The notes under the pieces: model-generated
Seen by the model: only the letters and a program-made list of their open reading frames with translations
Databases searched by the model: none
What the model was told of the DNA's origin: nothing
Source of the DNA: Pseudonocardia cypriaca
Lineage (GTDB): Bacteria; Actinomycetota; Actinomycetes; Mycobacteriales; Pseudonocardiaceae
Assembly (NCBI RefSeq): GCF_006717045.1
Contig: NZ_VFPH01000001.1
Span: forward strand, 3,286,001-3,350,000
DNA: 64,000 bases
Direction of reading: 5' to 3'
Shown here: positions 35,014 through 44,018 of the stretch, in pieces
Layout: each line of letters begins with the position of its first letter
Numbering within the stretch: the stretch's first letter is position 1
Program-made: the position numbers and the translations under genes

Positions 35014-35942
35014 TTGATCCCCGAGAAGCCGATGGAGTCGACGATCTTGCGTCCGAAGGCGATGAAAAGCAGGAGCACCGGGAGCGCGGCGATCAGCGTG
35101 GCCGCCATCAGACCGGGCCAGTCGAGGCTGCCCTGCGGGGTCTGGGAGCGGAACACGCCGAGCGCCACCGTCAGGGTGCGGACGCTGCGCTCGCTGCCCA
35201 CCAGCAGCGGCCAGAAGTACTCGTTCCACGCCTGCACGTACTGCAGCAGGGCGAGGGTGGTGATCGGGCCCCAGCTCATCGGGACGATGAGCTGGAAGAA
35301 CGTGCGGACGTGGCCCGCACCGTCCAGCCGGGCCGCCTCCTCGATCTCGCGGGAGATGCCGAGGAAGAACTGCCGGAGGAAGAACACGGCGAACGGGGTC
35401 ATGAAGAAGAACGGCAGCACGAGCGCGGCGTAGGTGTTGATCAGGCCCAGGTCGCGCATCAGCAGGAAGTTGGGCAGCTGCGTGAAGATCGGCGGCACCA
35501 TCAGCGCCGTCAGCAGCACGAAGAACACCGCATCGCGCCCCGGCCAGCGCATGCGGGCGAACGCGTAGGCGGCGAGCGCGCCGAAGAAGACCTGCCCGGC
35601 CGTGATCAGCGACGCCACCAGCACCGAGTTGCGCAGGTAGACCCAGAAGTCGACGGCGGACCCGGTGCCGCCCTCTGCCTGCGCCTCCTCCAGGGTGGCG
35701 AGCCCGAGCACGCGCCGGAACGCGCCCCAGGTGAAGTCCACCGGCAGCCACGAGGTGCCGGCCGTGGCGAGCGTGGTGCCGTTGGAGAGCGCGGTGCGCA
35801 GCATCCAGTAGAACGGGAACAGCGTGATCGCGATGATCGCGATCAGGCACGCCCACGCCAGCACGCGGCCGGGTGTCAGGCCGCCCGCCTCCTGGCCCGG
35901 CGTGCTGCTGGTCGGAGCGACTGCGGTGTCGACGGTGACCAT
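35010..35942 (-). CDS. ABC sugar permease, MalG type
   Basis: A 310-residue inner-membrane subunit with six helices. The cytoplasmic EAA loop reads EIEEAARLDGAGHVRTFFQL with IVPMSWGP after it, which docks the ATPase. It pairs with the MalF-type permease encoded 11 bases upstream. Start is ATG 35942. Confidence 0.93.
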   Translation of the reverse strand: MVTVDTAVAPTSSTPGQEAGGLTPGRVLAWACLIAIIAITLFPFYWMLRTALSNGTTLATAGTSWLPVDFTWGAFRRVLGLATLEEAQAEGGTGSAVDFWVYLRNSVLVASLITAGQVFFGALAAYAFARMRWPGRDAVFFVLLTALMVPPIFTQLPNFLLMRDLGLINTYAALVLPFFFMTPFAVFFLRQFFLGISREIEEAARLDGAGHVRTFFQLIVPMSWGPITTLALLQYVQAWNEYFWPLLVGSERSVRTLTVALGVFRSQTPQGSLDWPGLMAATLIAALPVLLLFIAFGRKIVDSIGFSGIK

Positions 35943-35953
35943 GGTGGCGCTCC

Positions 35954-36892
35954 TCAGGCGAGGTCCGACTCGTTCGCCCGCATCAGCCGCAGCTGCACGA
36001 ACGCGATGACGGAGAGGATCACGAGCAGGACCACCGACACCGCAGACGCGTAGCCGTAGTCCAGACGCTCGAAGGCGAGGTCGAAGATGTAGTACTGGAT
36101 CACCCGGGAGGCGTCGGCAGGCCCGCCCATCGTGGTGACCGCGACCGTGTCGAACACCTGGAACGAGCCGACGACGGTGATGACCAGCACCAGCGCGAGC
36201 ACCGGGCGCAGCAGCGGCATGGTGATCCGCCAGAACATCTGCCACTCACTGGCGCCGTCGACGCGGCCGGCCTCGTAGAGCGTGCGCGGGATCATCACCA
36301 GCCCCGCGAAGATCAGCAGCGCGGTGTAGCCGAGGTGGCGCCACGTGTTGACGAACGCGATCGTCGGGATGGCCCACGACTCGCTGCCGAAGAACGAGAT
36401 CGGGCCGATCCCGAACCAGGACAGGATCTGGTTCACGATCCCGATCTGCGCGTCGAGCATCCAGAACCACAGCAGCGCGACCACGACGTTCGCCACCAGG
36501 TAGGGCGCCAGCACGAGCCCGCGGATCACGACCGAGCGGGTGAGCCGGTGCAGCAGCACCGCCAGCAGGATCGCGAGCACGGTCTGGAAGCCGATGTTGA
36601 GCACGACGTACCAGACCGTCACCAGCATGGCGTTCCAGAACGTCTCGTCGCCGAGCAGCCGCTGGTAGTTGGCGAGCCCGACGAAGGACGTGTCGGAGAA
36701 GAACTGGTAGTCGGTGAGGCTCAGGCCGAACCCGCGCACCGACGGCCACAGGTAGAACACGACGAACCCGAAGACCGACGGGAGGATGAAGCCCAGCGCC
36801 ACCCAGGTCTCACGGTTGCGGCCGACGGGGCGGGCGACGGCGGGGGCACCGGAGGCGGGAGCACCCGCGGCGGGCACGGCGGTGGTGGTCAT
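35954..36892 (-). CDS. ABC sugar permease, MalF type
   Basis: A 312-residue permease with six helices after a Pro/Ala-rich N-terminus. The EAA loop is LYEAGRVDGASEWQMFWRIT with MPLLRPVL. The ATG overlaps the galA stop (ATGA). No ATP-binding subunit is encoded in the operon; in actinobacteria a shared MsiK-type ATPase usually drives such CUT1 importers. Confidence 0.93.
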   Translation of the reverse strand: MTTTAVPAAGAPASGAPAVARPVGRNRETWVALGFILPSVFGFVVFYLWPSVRGFGLSLTDYQFFSDTSFVGLANYQRLLGDETFWNAMLVTVWYVVLNIGFQTVLAILLAVLLHRLTRSVVIRGLVLAPYLVANVVVALLWFWMLDAQIGIVNQILSWFGIGPISFFGSESWAIPTIAFVNTWRHLGYTALLIFAGLVMIPRTLYEAGRVDGASEWQMFWRITMPLLRPVLALVLVITVVGSFQVFDTVAVTTMGGPADASRVIQYYIFDLAFERLDYGYASAVSVVLLVILSVIAFVQLRLMRANESDLA

Positions 36893-39054
36893 GGGGTCAC
36901 CTCGGTGACGCGCAGGAGCAGCAGCTGCTCGGGGTTGAGCGCGGGTGCCCGCAGTCCGGCCCCCGCGAGCACGCGGCCGGGCAGCTCGACCCCGCGGGCG
37001 AGCCACTCCGGCGCGTGCCGCTGCCGCAGTGACGGCCGGTCGCCAGGGGCCTGGGGGGTGACGCGGTAGCGCCGGTCCGGGTCGAGGCCGGGCAGCCGCA
37101 GCTGGCCCGGCACCGACGTGAGCGGCGTGGCCAGCTGCACGAGCGCGTAGAGCGCCTCGGACCGGTCCGGGGCGACGGCCCCGTGCAGCGCGAACGACGG
37201 GTCGTGCTGGTCGGCGCGGACCATCGTGCCGGTGTGGATGAGGCCGCGGACGTCCTTGTAGAGCTGCACCCACGCGGCGAGCTCCTTGCGCTCCTCCGGA
37301 CCGGTGGTGGTGACGTCCCACTCGATCCCGAACGAGCCGAAGAGCGCGGTGCCGGCGCGGAACGACAGGTCGTGGGTGCGCGCGGTCGAGTGGGAGTGCG
37401 GGGCGGCGACGTGCGACCCGACCAGCTCGGGCGGGACCAGCTGCGCGGTGAAGCGCTGGATCTGCTGGCGCTCGAGCGGGTCGGTCATGTCGCTGCCCCA
37501 GATCCGGTCCGTGCGCTCCAGGATCTCCAGGTCGACGCGCAGCCCGCCGGACGAGCAGGACTCGATCTCCACCCCGGGGTGGCGGGCCCGCACCTCGTCG
37601 ATCAACCGGTAGACGGCGCGGGTCTGGGCGTGCACGCCGGGCACCCCGAGTGGGCCGTGCCCCGCGTCGACCAGGTCGCGGTTGTGGTCCCACTTGAGGT
37701 AGCTGATCGGGTACTCCGTGAGCAGCGCGTCGAGCCGCTCGAGGATGTAGGCGTACGCGTCGGGGTGGGCGAGGTCGAGCACCTGCTGGTGGCGGGCGGG
37801 GATCGGCATCCGGCCGCCGGTCTGCAGGATCCAGTCCGGGTGGGCGCGGGCGAGGTCGGAGTCGGGGTTCACCATCTCGGGCTCCACCCACAGCCCGAAC
37901 TCCATGCCCCGCTCCCGCACCTCGCGCACCAGCGGGTGCAGGCCGTCGGGCCAGACGCCCTCGTCGACGTACCAGTCGCCGAGCCCGGCGTGGTCGTCGC
38001 GGCGGTGGCGGAACCAGCCGTCGTCGAGCACGTAGCGCTCCACCCCGACGTCGGCGCCGACGCGGGCGAGCTCGACGAGCCGGTCGAGGTCGTGGTCGAA
38101 GTAGACGGCCTCCCAGGTGTTCATCACCACGGGTCGCGGGTTCGCCGGGTGGTGGGGCCGCGCGCGCAGCATCGCGTGGAAGCGGGCTGCGATGCCGTCG
38201 AGCCCGTCGGTGGCGTGCGTCGCGTACACCCATGGGCCGGTGTAGGACTCCCCCGGCGCGAGCCGCACCTCGCCGGGCAGCAGCAGCTCGCCGCCGCCGA
38301 GCACGGCGGCGCCCGTGGAGAGGCGCTCGGCGTAGGTCACGTGGTTGCCGCTCCAGGCGACGTGGACCGCCCACACCTCGCCCTCGGTGAAGCCGAAGCC
38401 CTCCGTGCCGGCGGCGAGGATCAGCGGTGCGTCCGGGCCGGTGCGGCCGCGGCGGTTCTCGCGCGAGTGGATGCCGACGACGAACGGCGCCCGCTGCGGC
38501 GCCCGCTCCCGTCCCCAGCGCCCGGCGAGGTCGAACAGCTCGGTCGCGACCGGCGGCACCGGCAGCGTGAGCGCGAGCCCGTCGACCACGAAGGGCTCGC
38601 CGTCCGCGTCCTCCGGGATCGCCACGGTGGCCCGCTGCCGCAGCACACCCGACCGGAGCAGCTCCAGCTCCAGCCGCACCTCGAGGCCCGCCTCGGCGTC
38701 GCGGCCGGTGGCGTGCACCCGGCCCCCGCCGTCGGCGTCGTGCTCCACGGCGAAGTCGGTGAGCGCGAAGAGCGGTGACCACGCCCGGCCCGCGCGCTGC
38801 CCCGCGAGCCCCGGCCTGCCGTTCCAGCCGGCGGCGTGCTCGGCGAGGATCCCGGCGCGGGTGACCTGGTCCAGGTCGTTCGGGACGGTGGAGGGCACGC
38901 CCGCGCCGGCGAGCTCGCCCAGGTCGGCGGCGGTCAGCTCGCCGAGATCGGCGCCCCAGTGCAGCACCGTGGGCAGCCGCCCGCCGCCCGCTCCGAGCAC
39001 CACGCTCACCCCCGCCGCGCGGAGGTGGATCAGGTCTGCGGCGGGCTGGGTCAT
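36889..39054 (-). CDS. Alpha-galactosidase, glycoside hydrolase family 36
   Basis: Removes terminal alpha-galactose from oligosaccharides. The 721-residue protein has the N-terminal beta-sandwich, the (beta/alpha)8 barrel and the catalytic pair: Asp456 in SYLKWDHNRD as nucleophile and Asp522 in WGSDMTDPLERQ as acid/base. ESCSSGGLRVDLE carries the GH36 substrate-binding Cys-Ser-Ser-Gly-Gly motif. No secretion signal is seen, so it acts on imported sugar. ATG 39054 has GGAG 7 nt upstream. First gene of the importer operon. Confidence 0.95.
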   Translation of the reverse strand: MTQPAADLIHLRAAGVSVVLGAGGGRLPTVLHWGADLGELTAADLGELAGAGVPSTVPNDLDQVTRAGILAEHAAGWNGRPGLAGQRAGRAWSPLFALTDFAVEHDADGGGRVHATGRDAEAGLEVRLELELLRSGVLRQRATVAIPEDADGEPFVVDGLALTLPVPPVATELFDLAGRWGRERAPQRAPFVVGIHSRENRRGRTGPDAPLILAAGTEGFGFTEGEVWAVHVAWSGNHVTYAERLSTGAAVLGGGELLLPGEVRLAPGESYTGPWVYATHATDGLDGIAARFHAMLRARPHHPANPRPVVMNTWEAVYFDHDLDRLVELARVGADVGVERYVLDDGWFRHRRDDHAGLGDWYVDEGVWPDGLHPLVREVRERGMEFGLWVEPEMVNPDSDLARAHPDWILQTGGRMPIPARHQQVLDLAHPDAYAYILERLDALLTEYPISYLKWDHNRDLVDAGHGPLGVPGVHAQTRAVYRLIDEVRARHPGVEIESCSSGGLRVDLEILERTDRIWGSDMTDPLERQQIQRFTAQLVPPELVGSHVAAPHSHSTARTHDLSFRAGTALFGSFGIEWDVTTTGPEERKELAAWVQLYKDVRGLIHTGTMVRADQHDPSFALHGAVAPDRSEALYALVQLATPLTSVPGQLRLPGLDPDRRYRVTPQAPGDRPSLRQRHAPEWLARGVELPGRVLAGAGLRAPALNPEQLLLLRVTEVTP

Positions 39055-39087
39055 CGGCGCTCCGTTCACCTCGTCGTGGCGGGCTTA

Positions 39088-39116
39088 GTTCTACGGCAGA
39101 ACATATCCCGCGTCAA
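39088..39116 (-). promoter_or_regulatory. galA operon promoter with overlapping inverted repeat
   Basis: On the minus strand, TTGACG (39116-39111) and TAGAAC (39093-39088) are 17 bases apart, a good SigA-type promoter. The inverted repeat GTTCT-N5-AGAAC at 39088-39102 covers the -10 box, an ideal spot for a repressor; the ROK protein at 32472 is the obvious candidate. Confidence 0.6.
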
Positions 39117-39125
39117 CGGGAGGTT

Positions 39126-39554
39126 TCAGCGGTCGCGAACCGAGTCCGCGAGCCGCTCGAGCACCGCAACGAAGGTGGCGCGCTCGCCGGGCTCGAGATC
39201 GGCGAGGAACTCCGCCTCCATCTCCCGGATCGCCGCCCGGCAGGAGCCGAGCAGCGCAAGGCCGTCCTCCGTGAGCGCGACGACGCGGTTGCGCCGGTCG
39301 GCGGGGTCCGGGGTGCGCCGCAGCAGGCCGCGGGCCTCGAGGCGGTCGAGGATCGGGATCAGCCTCGTCTTGTCCCGGCCCGATGCGGCCGCGAGCTCCG
39401 ACTGCGTGGACGCCGGCCCGCGCGCGAGCGTCGCGAGGATGACGTAGTCCCACATCTCGACGTCGTGGGCCCGCAGCAGCGGCTCCTCAGCCTTGATCAT
39501 CGCTCGGGCGAGCCAGGCGAAGGCTGCGCCGAGGTCGTGTCGCTGCTCGCTCAC
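39126..39554 (-). CDS. MarR-family transcriptional regulator
   Basis: A 142-residue winged-helix repressor: MWDYVILATLARGPASTQSE, LAAASGRDKTRLIPILDRLE, LLRRTPDPADRRNRVVALTE. It is divergent from the DinB-like gene with about 50 bases between, holding GTAGA-CGA-TCTAC as a likely operator. I chose GTG 39554 (VSEQRHDLG); an upstream TTG would add eight residues. Confidence 0.9.
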   Translation of the reverse strand: MSEQRHDLGAAFAWLARAMIKAEEPLLRAHDVEMWDYVILATLARGPASTQSELAAASGRDKTRLIPILDRLEARGLLRRTPDPADRRNRVVALTEDGLALLGSCRAAIREMEAEFLADLEPGERATFVAVLERLADSVRDR

Positions 39555-39590
39555 GGCCCGACGGTAGCGCTTGACCAATCATAAACGGTG

Positions 39591-39603
39591 GTAGACGATC
39601 TAC
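39591..39603. promoter_or_regulatory. Candidate MarR operator
   Basis: GTAGACGATCTAC has perfect 5-bp arms around CGA and ends two bases before the ATG of the DinB-like gene, in the divergent promoter region shared with the MarR gene. Binding here would block the DinB-like gene directly. Confidence 0.45.
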
Positions 39604-39605
39604 TC

Positions 39606-40229
39606 ATGGAGAACATCGTTGAGCTGCACCGCCGTTCCGTTGACGGCATCCGTCCCGTCCTCGACCGCCTCGACGCCGCCGACCTCGGCCTGCCAACGCC
39701 CTGTGCCGGCTGGGACCTGCGCGCATTGCTGGAGCACATGACCGGACAGGACCACGGCTTCGCAGCAGCCGTGTCGGCGGCGCACGACGGCGGCGAGGTG
39801 GAGGTGACCGAGTTCGCACCGCGCCCGCTCGGGCCGTCCCCGGCGGAGACCCTGCGCCGCGGGCTCGACGAGGTGGTGGCCGCGTTCGCCGCGGGTGCCG
39901 AGCACCCGGTGCTGCTGCCCGAGTTCGACGCCCGGCTGCCGGCGGGGATCGTCGTTCAGATGCACCTGGTGGACACGCTCGTGCACGGCTGGGACGTGGC
40001 CGCGGCGCTCGGCGTGCAGGACGACTACGTGGCGGGGCTGGACGCCGAGGCCGTCGCCGCTTCGCTCGCCATGTGCGAGCGGATCCCGGACGACGAGTCC
40101 CGCGAGGCTCCCGGCGCCTCCTTCGCCCACGCCCTCCCCGCCCCGGACGGCGCGGACCCCTGGACCCGCACCCTCACTCTGGTCGGCCGCGACCCGGCGT
40201 GGACGGGCGACCCCGTGGTCCGGCGGTAG
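39606..40229 (+). CDS. TIGR03086-type DinB/maleylpyruvate isomerase-like metal protein
   Basis: A 207-residue four-helix protein of the mycothiol-dependent DinB superfamily. The start VELHRRSVDGIRPVLDRLDA, the CAGWDLRALLEHMTGQDH motif with metal His residues, and LVDTLVHGWDVAAALG are typical. Such proteins use mycothiol in transfer or isomerase reactions, but this subgroup's substrate is unknown. It is probably regulated by the divergent MarR protein. Confidence 0.87.
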   Translation: MENIVELHRRSVDGIRPVLDRLDAADLGLPTPCAGWDLRALLEHMTGQDHGFAAAVSAAHDGGEVEVTEFAPRPLGPSPAETLRRGLDEVVAAFAAGAEHPVLLPEFDARLPAGIVVQMHLVDTLVHGWDVAAALGVQDDYVAGLDAEAVAASLAMCERIPDDESREAPGASFAHALPAPDGADPWTRTLTLVGRDPAWTGDPVVRR

Positions 40230-40253
40230 CCGGTCGGAACAGCACCGCGCGGC

Positions 40254-41621
40254 TCAGCCCGGTCGCTCCCCACGCACGACGCGGCGCAGCCTGGGCAGCC
40301 GCTCGGCGAGCGCCCGCTCGGCGCCGTGGGTGGTGGGGCGGTAGTAGTCGCGACCGACGAGGCCATCAGGCGGGTACTGCTGCGCGAGCACGCCGTCGGG
40401 TGTGCCGTGCGGGTAGCGGTAGCCGACCGCGTTGCCCAGCTTCTGGGCACCTGCGTAGTGGCCGTCGCGCAGGTGCGGCGGCACCGCGCCCGCGGCACCC
40501 GCACGCACGTCGGCCATCGCCTCGTCGATGCCGGTGATCACGGCATTCGACTTGGGCGCGCTGGCCAGGTGGACGGTGGCCTGGGCGAGCGCGAGCCGGC
40601 ACTCCGGCAGGCCGACCAGCTGGACGACCTGCGCCGCGGCAACGGCGGCCTGGAGCGCGGTGGGGTCGGCGAGCCCGATGTCCTCGCTGGCGTGCACCAT
40701 CAGGCGCCGGGCGATGAACCGCGGGTCCTCCCCCGCCACCAGCATGCGGGCCAGGTAGTGCAGCGCGGCGTCGGGGTCGGAGCCGCGGATCGACTTGATG
40801 AACGCGCTGATCACGTCGTAGTGCTGGTCGCCCTGGCGGTCGTAGCGCACCGTGGCCTCGGTGACCGCGCGCTCGACGGCGGGGACGTCGATCTCGGTGG
40901 CACCCGTGCCGGTGACACCGTCGGCAGCGGCCTCGAGGGCCGTGAGGGCGCGGCGGGCGTCGCCGGAGGCCAGCCGGACGAGCGCGTCCTCGGCGTCCGG
41001 GGTGAGGGTGACCGCGCCGTCGAGACCGCGCTGGTCGGCGACGGCGCGGCGCAGCAGCGACCGCACGTCGTCCTCGGTGAGCGACTGCAACTGCAGCACC
41101 AGCGACCGCGACAGCAGCGGCGACACCACCGAGAACGACGGGTTCTCCGTGGTGGCCGCGACGAGCAGCACGAGCCGGTCCTCCACCGCGCCCAGCAGCG
41201 CGTCCTGCTGGGTCTTGGAGAAGCGGTGCACCTCGTCGATGAACAGCACGGTCTGCTGGTCGCGGTGGTCGCGGCGGCGGCGGGCGTCGTCGATGACGGC
41301 GCGCAGCTCCTTCACCCCGGACGAGAGCGCCGACAGCGCGACGAAGTGGCGGCTGCCCACACCCGCGAGCAGCCGGGCGATCGTGGTCTTGCCGGTGCCG
41401 GGCGGGCCGTAGAGCAGCACCGATGCGGCAGCGCCGCCCTCCACAAGGCGGCGCAGCGGGGCGCCGGGGCGCAGCAGGTGGGCCTGCCCGACCACCTCGT
41501 CGAGCGTGCGCGGGCGCATCCGGACAGCCAGCGGCGCCGTGGCCCGCGCGCCGGCCTCGTCGACCGGCGGCATCGGGTCCGGCTCTTCCAGCTCGAACAG
41601 CCCGTCCGCCTCGGTAGTCAT
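40254..41621 (-). CDS. rarA: Replication-associated recombination protein A (RarA/MgsA)
   Basis: An AAA+ clamp-loader-like ATPase acting at stalled forks. The 455-residue protein shows MRPRTLDEVVGQAHLLRPGA, Walker A YGPPGTGKTTIARLL, Walker B VLFIDEVHRFSK, sensor 1 ATTENPSFSV, and the C-terminal tetramerisation region with ASEDIGLADPTAL and GYRYPHGTPDG. ATG 41621 is preceded by GGAAGGG. Confidence 0.95.
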   Translation of the reverse strand: MTTEADGLFELEEPDPMPPVDEAGARATAPLAVRMRPRTLDEVVGQAHLLRPGAPLRRLVEGGAAASVLLYGPPGTGKTTIARLLAGVGSRHFVALSALSSGVKELRAVIDDARRRRDHRDQQTVLFIDEVHRFSKTQQDALLGAVEDRLVLLVAATTENPSFSVVSPLLSRSLVLQLQSLTEDDVRSLLRRAVADQRGLDGAVTLTPDAEDALVRLASGDARRALTALEAAADGVTGTGATEIDVPAVERAVTEATVRYDRQGDQHYDVISAFIKSIRGSDPDAALHYLARMLVAGEDPRFIARRLMVHASEDIGLADPTALQAAVAAAQVVQLVGLPECRLALAQATVHLASAPKSNAVITGIDEAMADVRAGAAGAVPPHLRDGHYAGAQKLGNAVGYRYPHGTPDGVLAQQYPPDGLVGRDYYRPTTHGAERALAERLPRLRRVVRGERPG

Positions 41622-41677
41622 CCCTTCCAGCCTGCCACTCCGGTCCGACAACTTCCGCGGGTGCCTATCGTTCCGGT

Positions 41678-42451
41678 GTGCGGAAACCGGCCAGGGGGGC
41701 GATCGGCTCGGCGTCAGCCGTCCTCGCGCTGGTCCGGCTGCTGGCGCGGCGCGGCTCGGTGACGGTCACCGAGGTCTCGCGGGAGCTGGACGTCGCGGTC
41801 TCGACCGCGCACCGGCTGCTCGCCACCTGCGTGCGCGAGGGCTTCGCCCGCCAGGACCACGTCGGCGGGCCGTACACCGTCGGGCCCGCGCTGCACGAGC
41901 TCACGCTCGTGGTCGGCTCGAACGCCGTGTCGCTGCGCGACGCGGGCGCCGAGGTGCTCGCCGGGTTGCGCGAGCAGGTCGGCGAGACGGTGAGCCTGGC
42001 GATCCTCGAAGGGCACCACACCCGGTTCGTGCAGTCCCTCGAAGGACCGCACTCGGTGCGCGTTAGCTCGCGGCTGGGACTGCTGATGCCCGCGCACTGC
42101 ACGTCCGGCGGCAAGGCGATGCTCGCCGCGCTCACCCCGGCGGCGCTGCGGAAGCGCTACCCGAGCCAGCACCTGGTGGCCAGCACCCCGCGCTCGATCG
42201 TCGACTGGGACGACCTGCAGCGCGAGCTCACCCGGATCCGCCGTCGCGGGTGGGCGGCCAACGTCGGCGAGACCGACCCGTCCGTCGCCGCGCTCGGGGC
42301 CGCCGTGCTGCTCGGGACCGGTGAGCCGGCCGCCGCCGTGTGCGTCGCCGCACCGATGGCGCGGCTGGGCACCGCCACCCGGCTGCGCGCGCTGGCACCC
42401 GCGGTGATCGAGGCCGCGTCGCTCATCCAGCAGCGGATCCGGGGCAGCTGA
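41678..42451 (+). CDS. IclR-family transcriptional regulator
   Basis: A 257-residue regulator with an N-terminal winged HTH (GSVTVTEVSRELDVAVSTAH, RLLATCVREGFARQD) and the IclR effector domain (PAHCTSGGKAMLAALTP, RRRGWAANVGETDPSVAALG). A TATCGT box ends 6 bases before the GTG, again suggesting a leaderless transcript. It heads the catabolic cluster that follows and is the natural candidate to control it. Confidence 0.92.
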   Translation: MRKPARGAIGSASAVLALVRLLARRGSVTVTEVSRELDVAVSTAHRLLATCVREGFARQDHVGGPYTVGPALHELTLVVGSNAVSLRDAGAEVLAGLREQVGETVSLAILEGHHTRFVQSLEGPHSVRVSSRLGLLMPAHCTSGGKAMLAALTPAALRKRYPSQHLVASTPRSIVDWDDLQRELTRIRRRGWAANVGETDPSVAALGAAVLLGTGEPAAAVCVAAPMARLGTATRLRALAPAVIEAASLIQQRIRGS

Positions 42452-42472
42452 CCTTTCCACATCGGGGAAAGG
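42452..42472 (+). promoter_or_regulatory. Inverted repeat CCTTTCC-N7-GGAAAGG
   Basis: Perfect 7-bp arms right at the IclR stop, 74 bases before the dioxygenase ATG. The TTTCC/GGAAA core resembles IclR-type operators, so it is a candidate operator for the downstream genes; a terminator for iclR is the alternative. Confidence 0.5.
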
Positions 42473-42545
42473 CCGTCGCGCGCGCTTGTCGCCGTCCCGT
42501 AGACCCGGCTGTGGTGGGGGTCACCACACGAGGGGGTGTCCGCGG

Positions 42546-44000
42546 ATGACCAGGTTCCCGCAGCGGGACGGCGCGAGCGCGTTCGAGGCGCCGATGCGCG
42601 TGGAGGCCGACATCGCAGGCCTCGAGGTGGTGCAGGGCGAGGTGCCCGAGCACCTGTCCGGCACCTACTACCGCGTGGTCACCGACCGGCAGTGGCCACC
42701 GGCCGTCCTCCCCGACGTACCGACGTTCAACGACGACGGCATGGCCATGTACTTCCGCTTCCACGGCGGCCGGGTCGACTTCCGCAGCCGCTACGTGCGC
42801 ACACCGCGCTACGAGGCCGAGGCGAAGGCGGGCCGGGCGCTCTTCGGCGCCTACCGCAACCCGCTGACCGACGACCCGTCGGTCGCCGGCATCTCTCGCG
42901 GGCTGGGCAACACGAACGTCTTCTACCACGGCGGGAGGCTGTACGCGTCCAAAGAGGACAGCGCTCCGATCCTGCTCGACCCGATGACGCTCGAGACGAT
43001 CGGCGAGTACACCTTCGAGGGCACGCTCACGTCGCAGACGTGCACCGCGCACCCCAAGATGGATCCGCGCACCGGCGAGATGGTGTTCTTCGGCTACGCC
43101 GCCAAGGGCGAGACCACGCCGGACATCGCCTACTACGAGGCCGACCCGGACGGCCGGATCGTCCACGAGACGTGGGTCCGCGCGCCGTACTCGAGCATGG
43201 TCCACGACTGGGCCGTCACGCAGAACTTCGTGGTCTTCCCGATCATCCCGATGCGCAGCGAGTACGCCTGGCTCCAGGAGCGGCAGCCGCACTTCCAGTG
43301 GGACCCGGACCGGGAGGTGTACCTCGGTGTGCTGCCGCGCAAGGGCGGCGCCGACCAGGTGCGCTGGCTGCGCGGGTCCAACCGGTTCGCGAGCCACATC
43401 CTCGGCGCGTGGGACGACGGGCGCCGCATCCACATCGAGACCCCGGTCGGGCAGAGCAACTTCTTCCCGTTCTTCCCGGACGTGACGGGCGCTCCGTACG
43501 ACCCCGTGCGCGCCCGCGGCCACCTGTCCCGCTGGACGGTCGACATGGGGTCCGACAGCGGGACCTTCACCGAGGAACGGCTCACCGACGTCGCAGGCGA
43601 GTTCCCGCGCATGGACGACCGCTTCGAGACGTTGCCCTACCGGCGCGGGTTCCTGGCGCTGAACCACGTGCCCGGCGATCCGCGGCCGGGCGCCGGCTTC
43701 CGCTGGATCGGCGCGTTCGACACCACCGGTGCCGCGCCGCCGCAGGTCTTCTACCCCGGCGACGACTGCTCGGTGGCCGAGCCGCTCTTCGTCCCCGGGA
43801 ACGACGACGCGCCAGAGGGCCACGGCTACGTGTTCGTGGTGGTCGGGCGGCACCAGGAGATGCGCAGCGACCTGGTGATCCTCGACGCCCAGCGGCTCGA
43901 CGGCCCGCCCGTCGCCACGGTGGCGCTTCCCATCCGCGTCCGCCGCGGCCTGCACGGCAACTGGGTGAGCAGCCGCGAGCTCGCCGCCCGTACCGCCTGA
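42546..44000 (+). CDS. Carotenoid/stilbene cleavage oxygenase
   Basis: A 484-residue seven-bladed beta-propeller iron dioxygenase of the carotenoid oxygenase family. The four iron-binding His can be placed in CTAHPKMDP, SSMVHDWAVT, FASHILGAWDDG and the C-terminal RGLHGNW. Bacterial relatives with catabolic neighbours cleave the double bond of lignostilbenes or isoeugenol into aldehydes. Its operon partners (NTF2 protein, resorcylate-decarboxylase-like enzyme, MFS importer) favour an aromatic stilbenoid substrate over a carotenoid. Confidence 0.88.
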   Translation: MTRFPQRDGASAFEAPMRVEADIAGLEVVQGEVPEHLSGTYYRVVTDRQWPPAVLPDVPTFNDDGMAMYFRFHGGRVDFRSRYVRTPRYEAEAKAGRALFGAYRNPLTDDPSVAGISRGLGNTNVFYHGGRLYASKEDSAPILLDPMTLETIGEYTFEGTLTSQTCTAHPKMDPRTGEMVFFGYAAKGETTPDIAYYEADPDGRIVHETWVRAPYSSMVHDWAVTQNFVVFPIIPMRSEYAWLQERQPHFQWDPDREVYLGVLPRKGGADQVRWLRGSNRFASHILGAWDDGRRIHIETPVGQSNFFPFFPDVTGAPYDPVRARGHLSRWTVDMGSDSGTFTEERLTDVAGEFPRMDDRFETLPYRRGFLALNHVPGDPRPGAGFRWIGAFDTTGAAPPQVFYPGDDCSVAEPLFVPGNDDAPEGHGYVFVVVGRHQEMRSDLVILDAQRLDGPPVATVALPIRVRRGLHGNWVSSRELAARTA

Positions 44001-44018
44001 GAACGAGGGAGTTCACCG

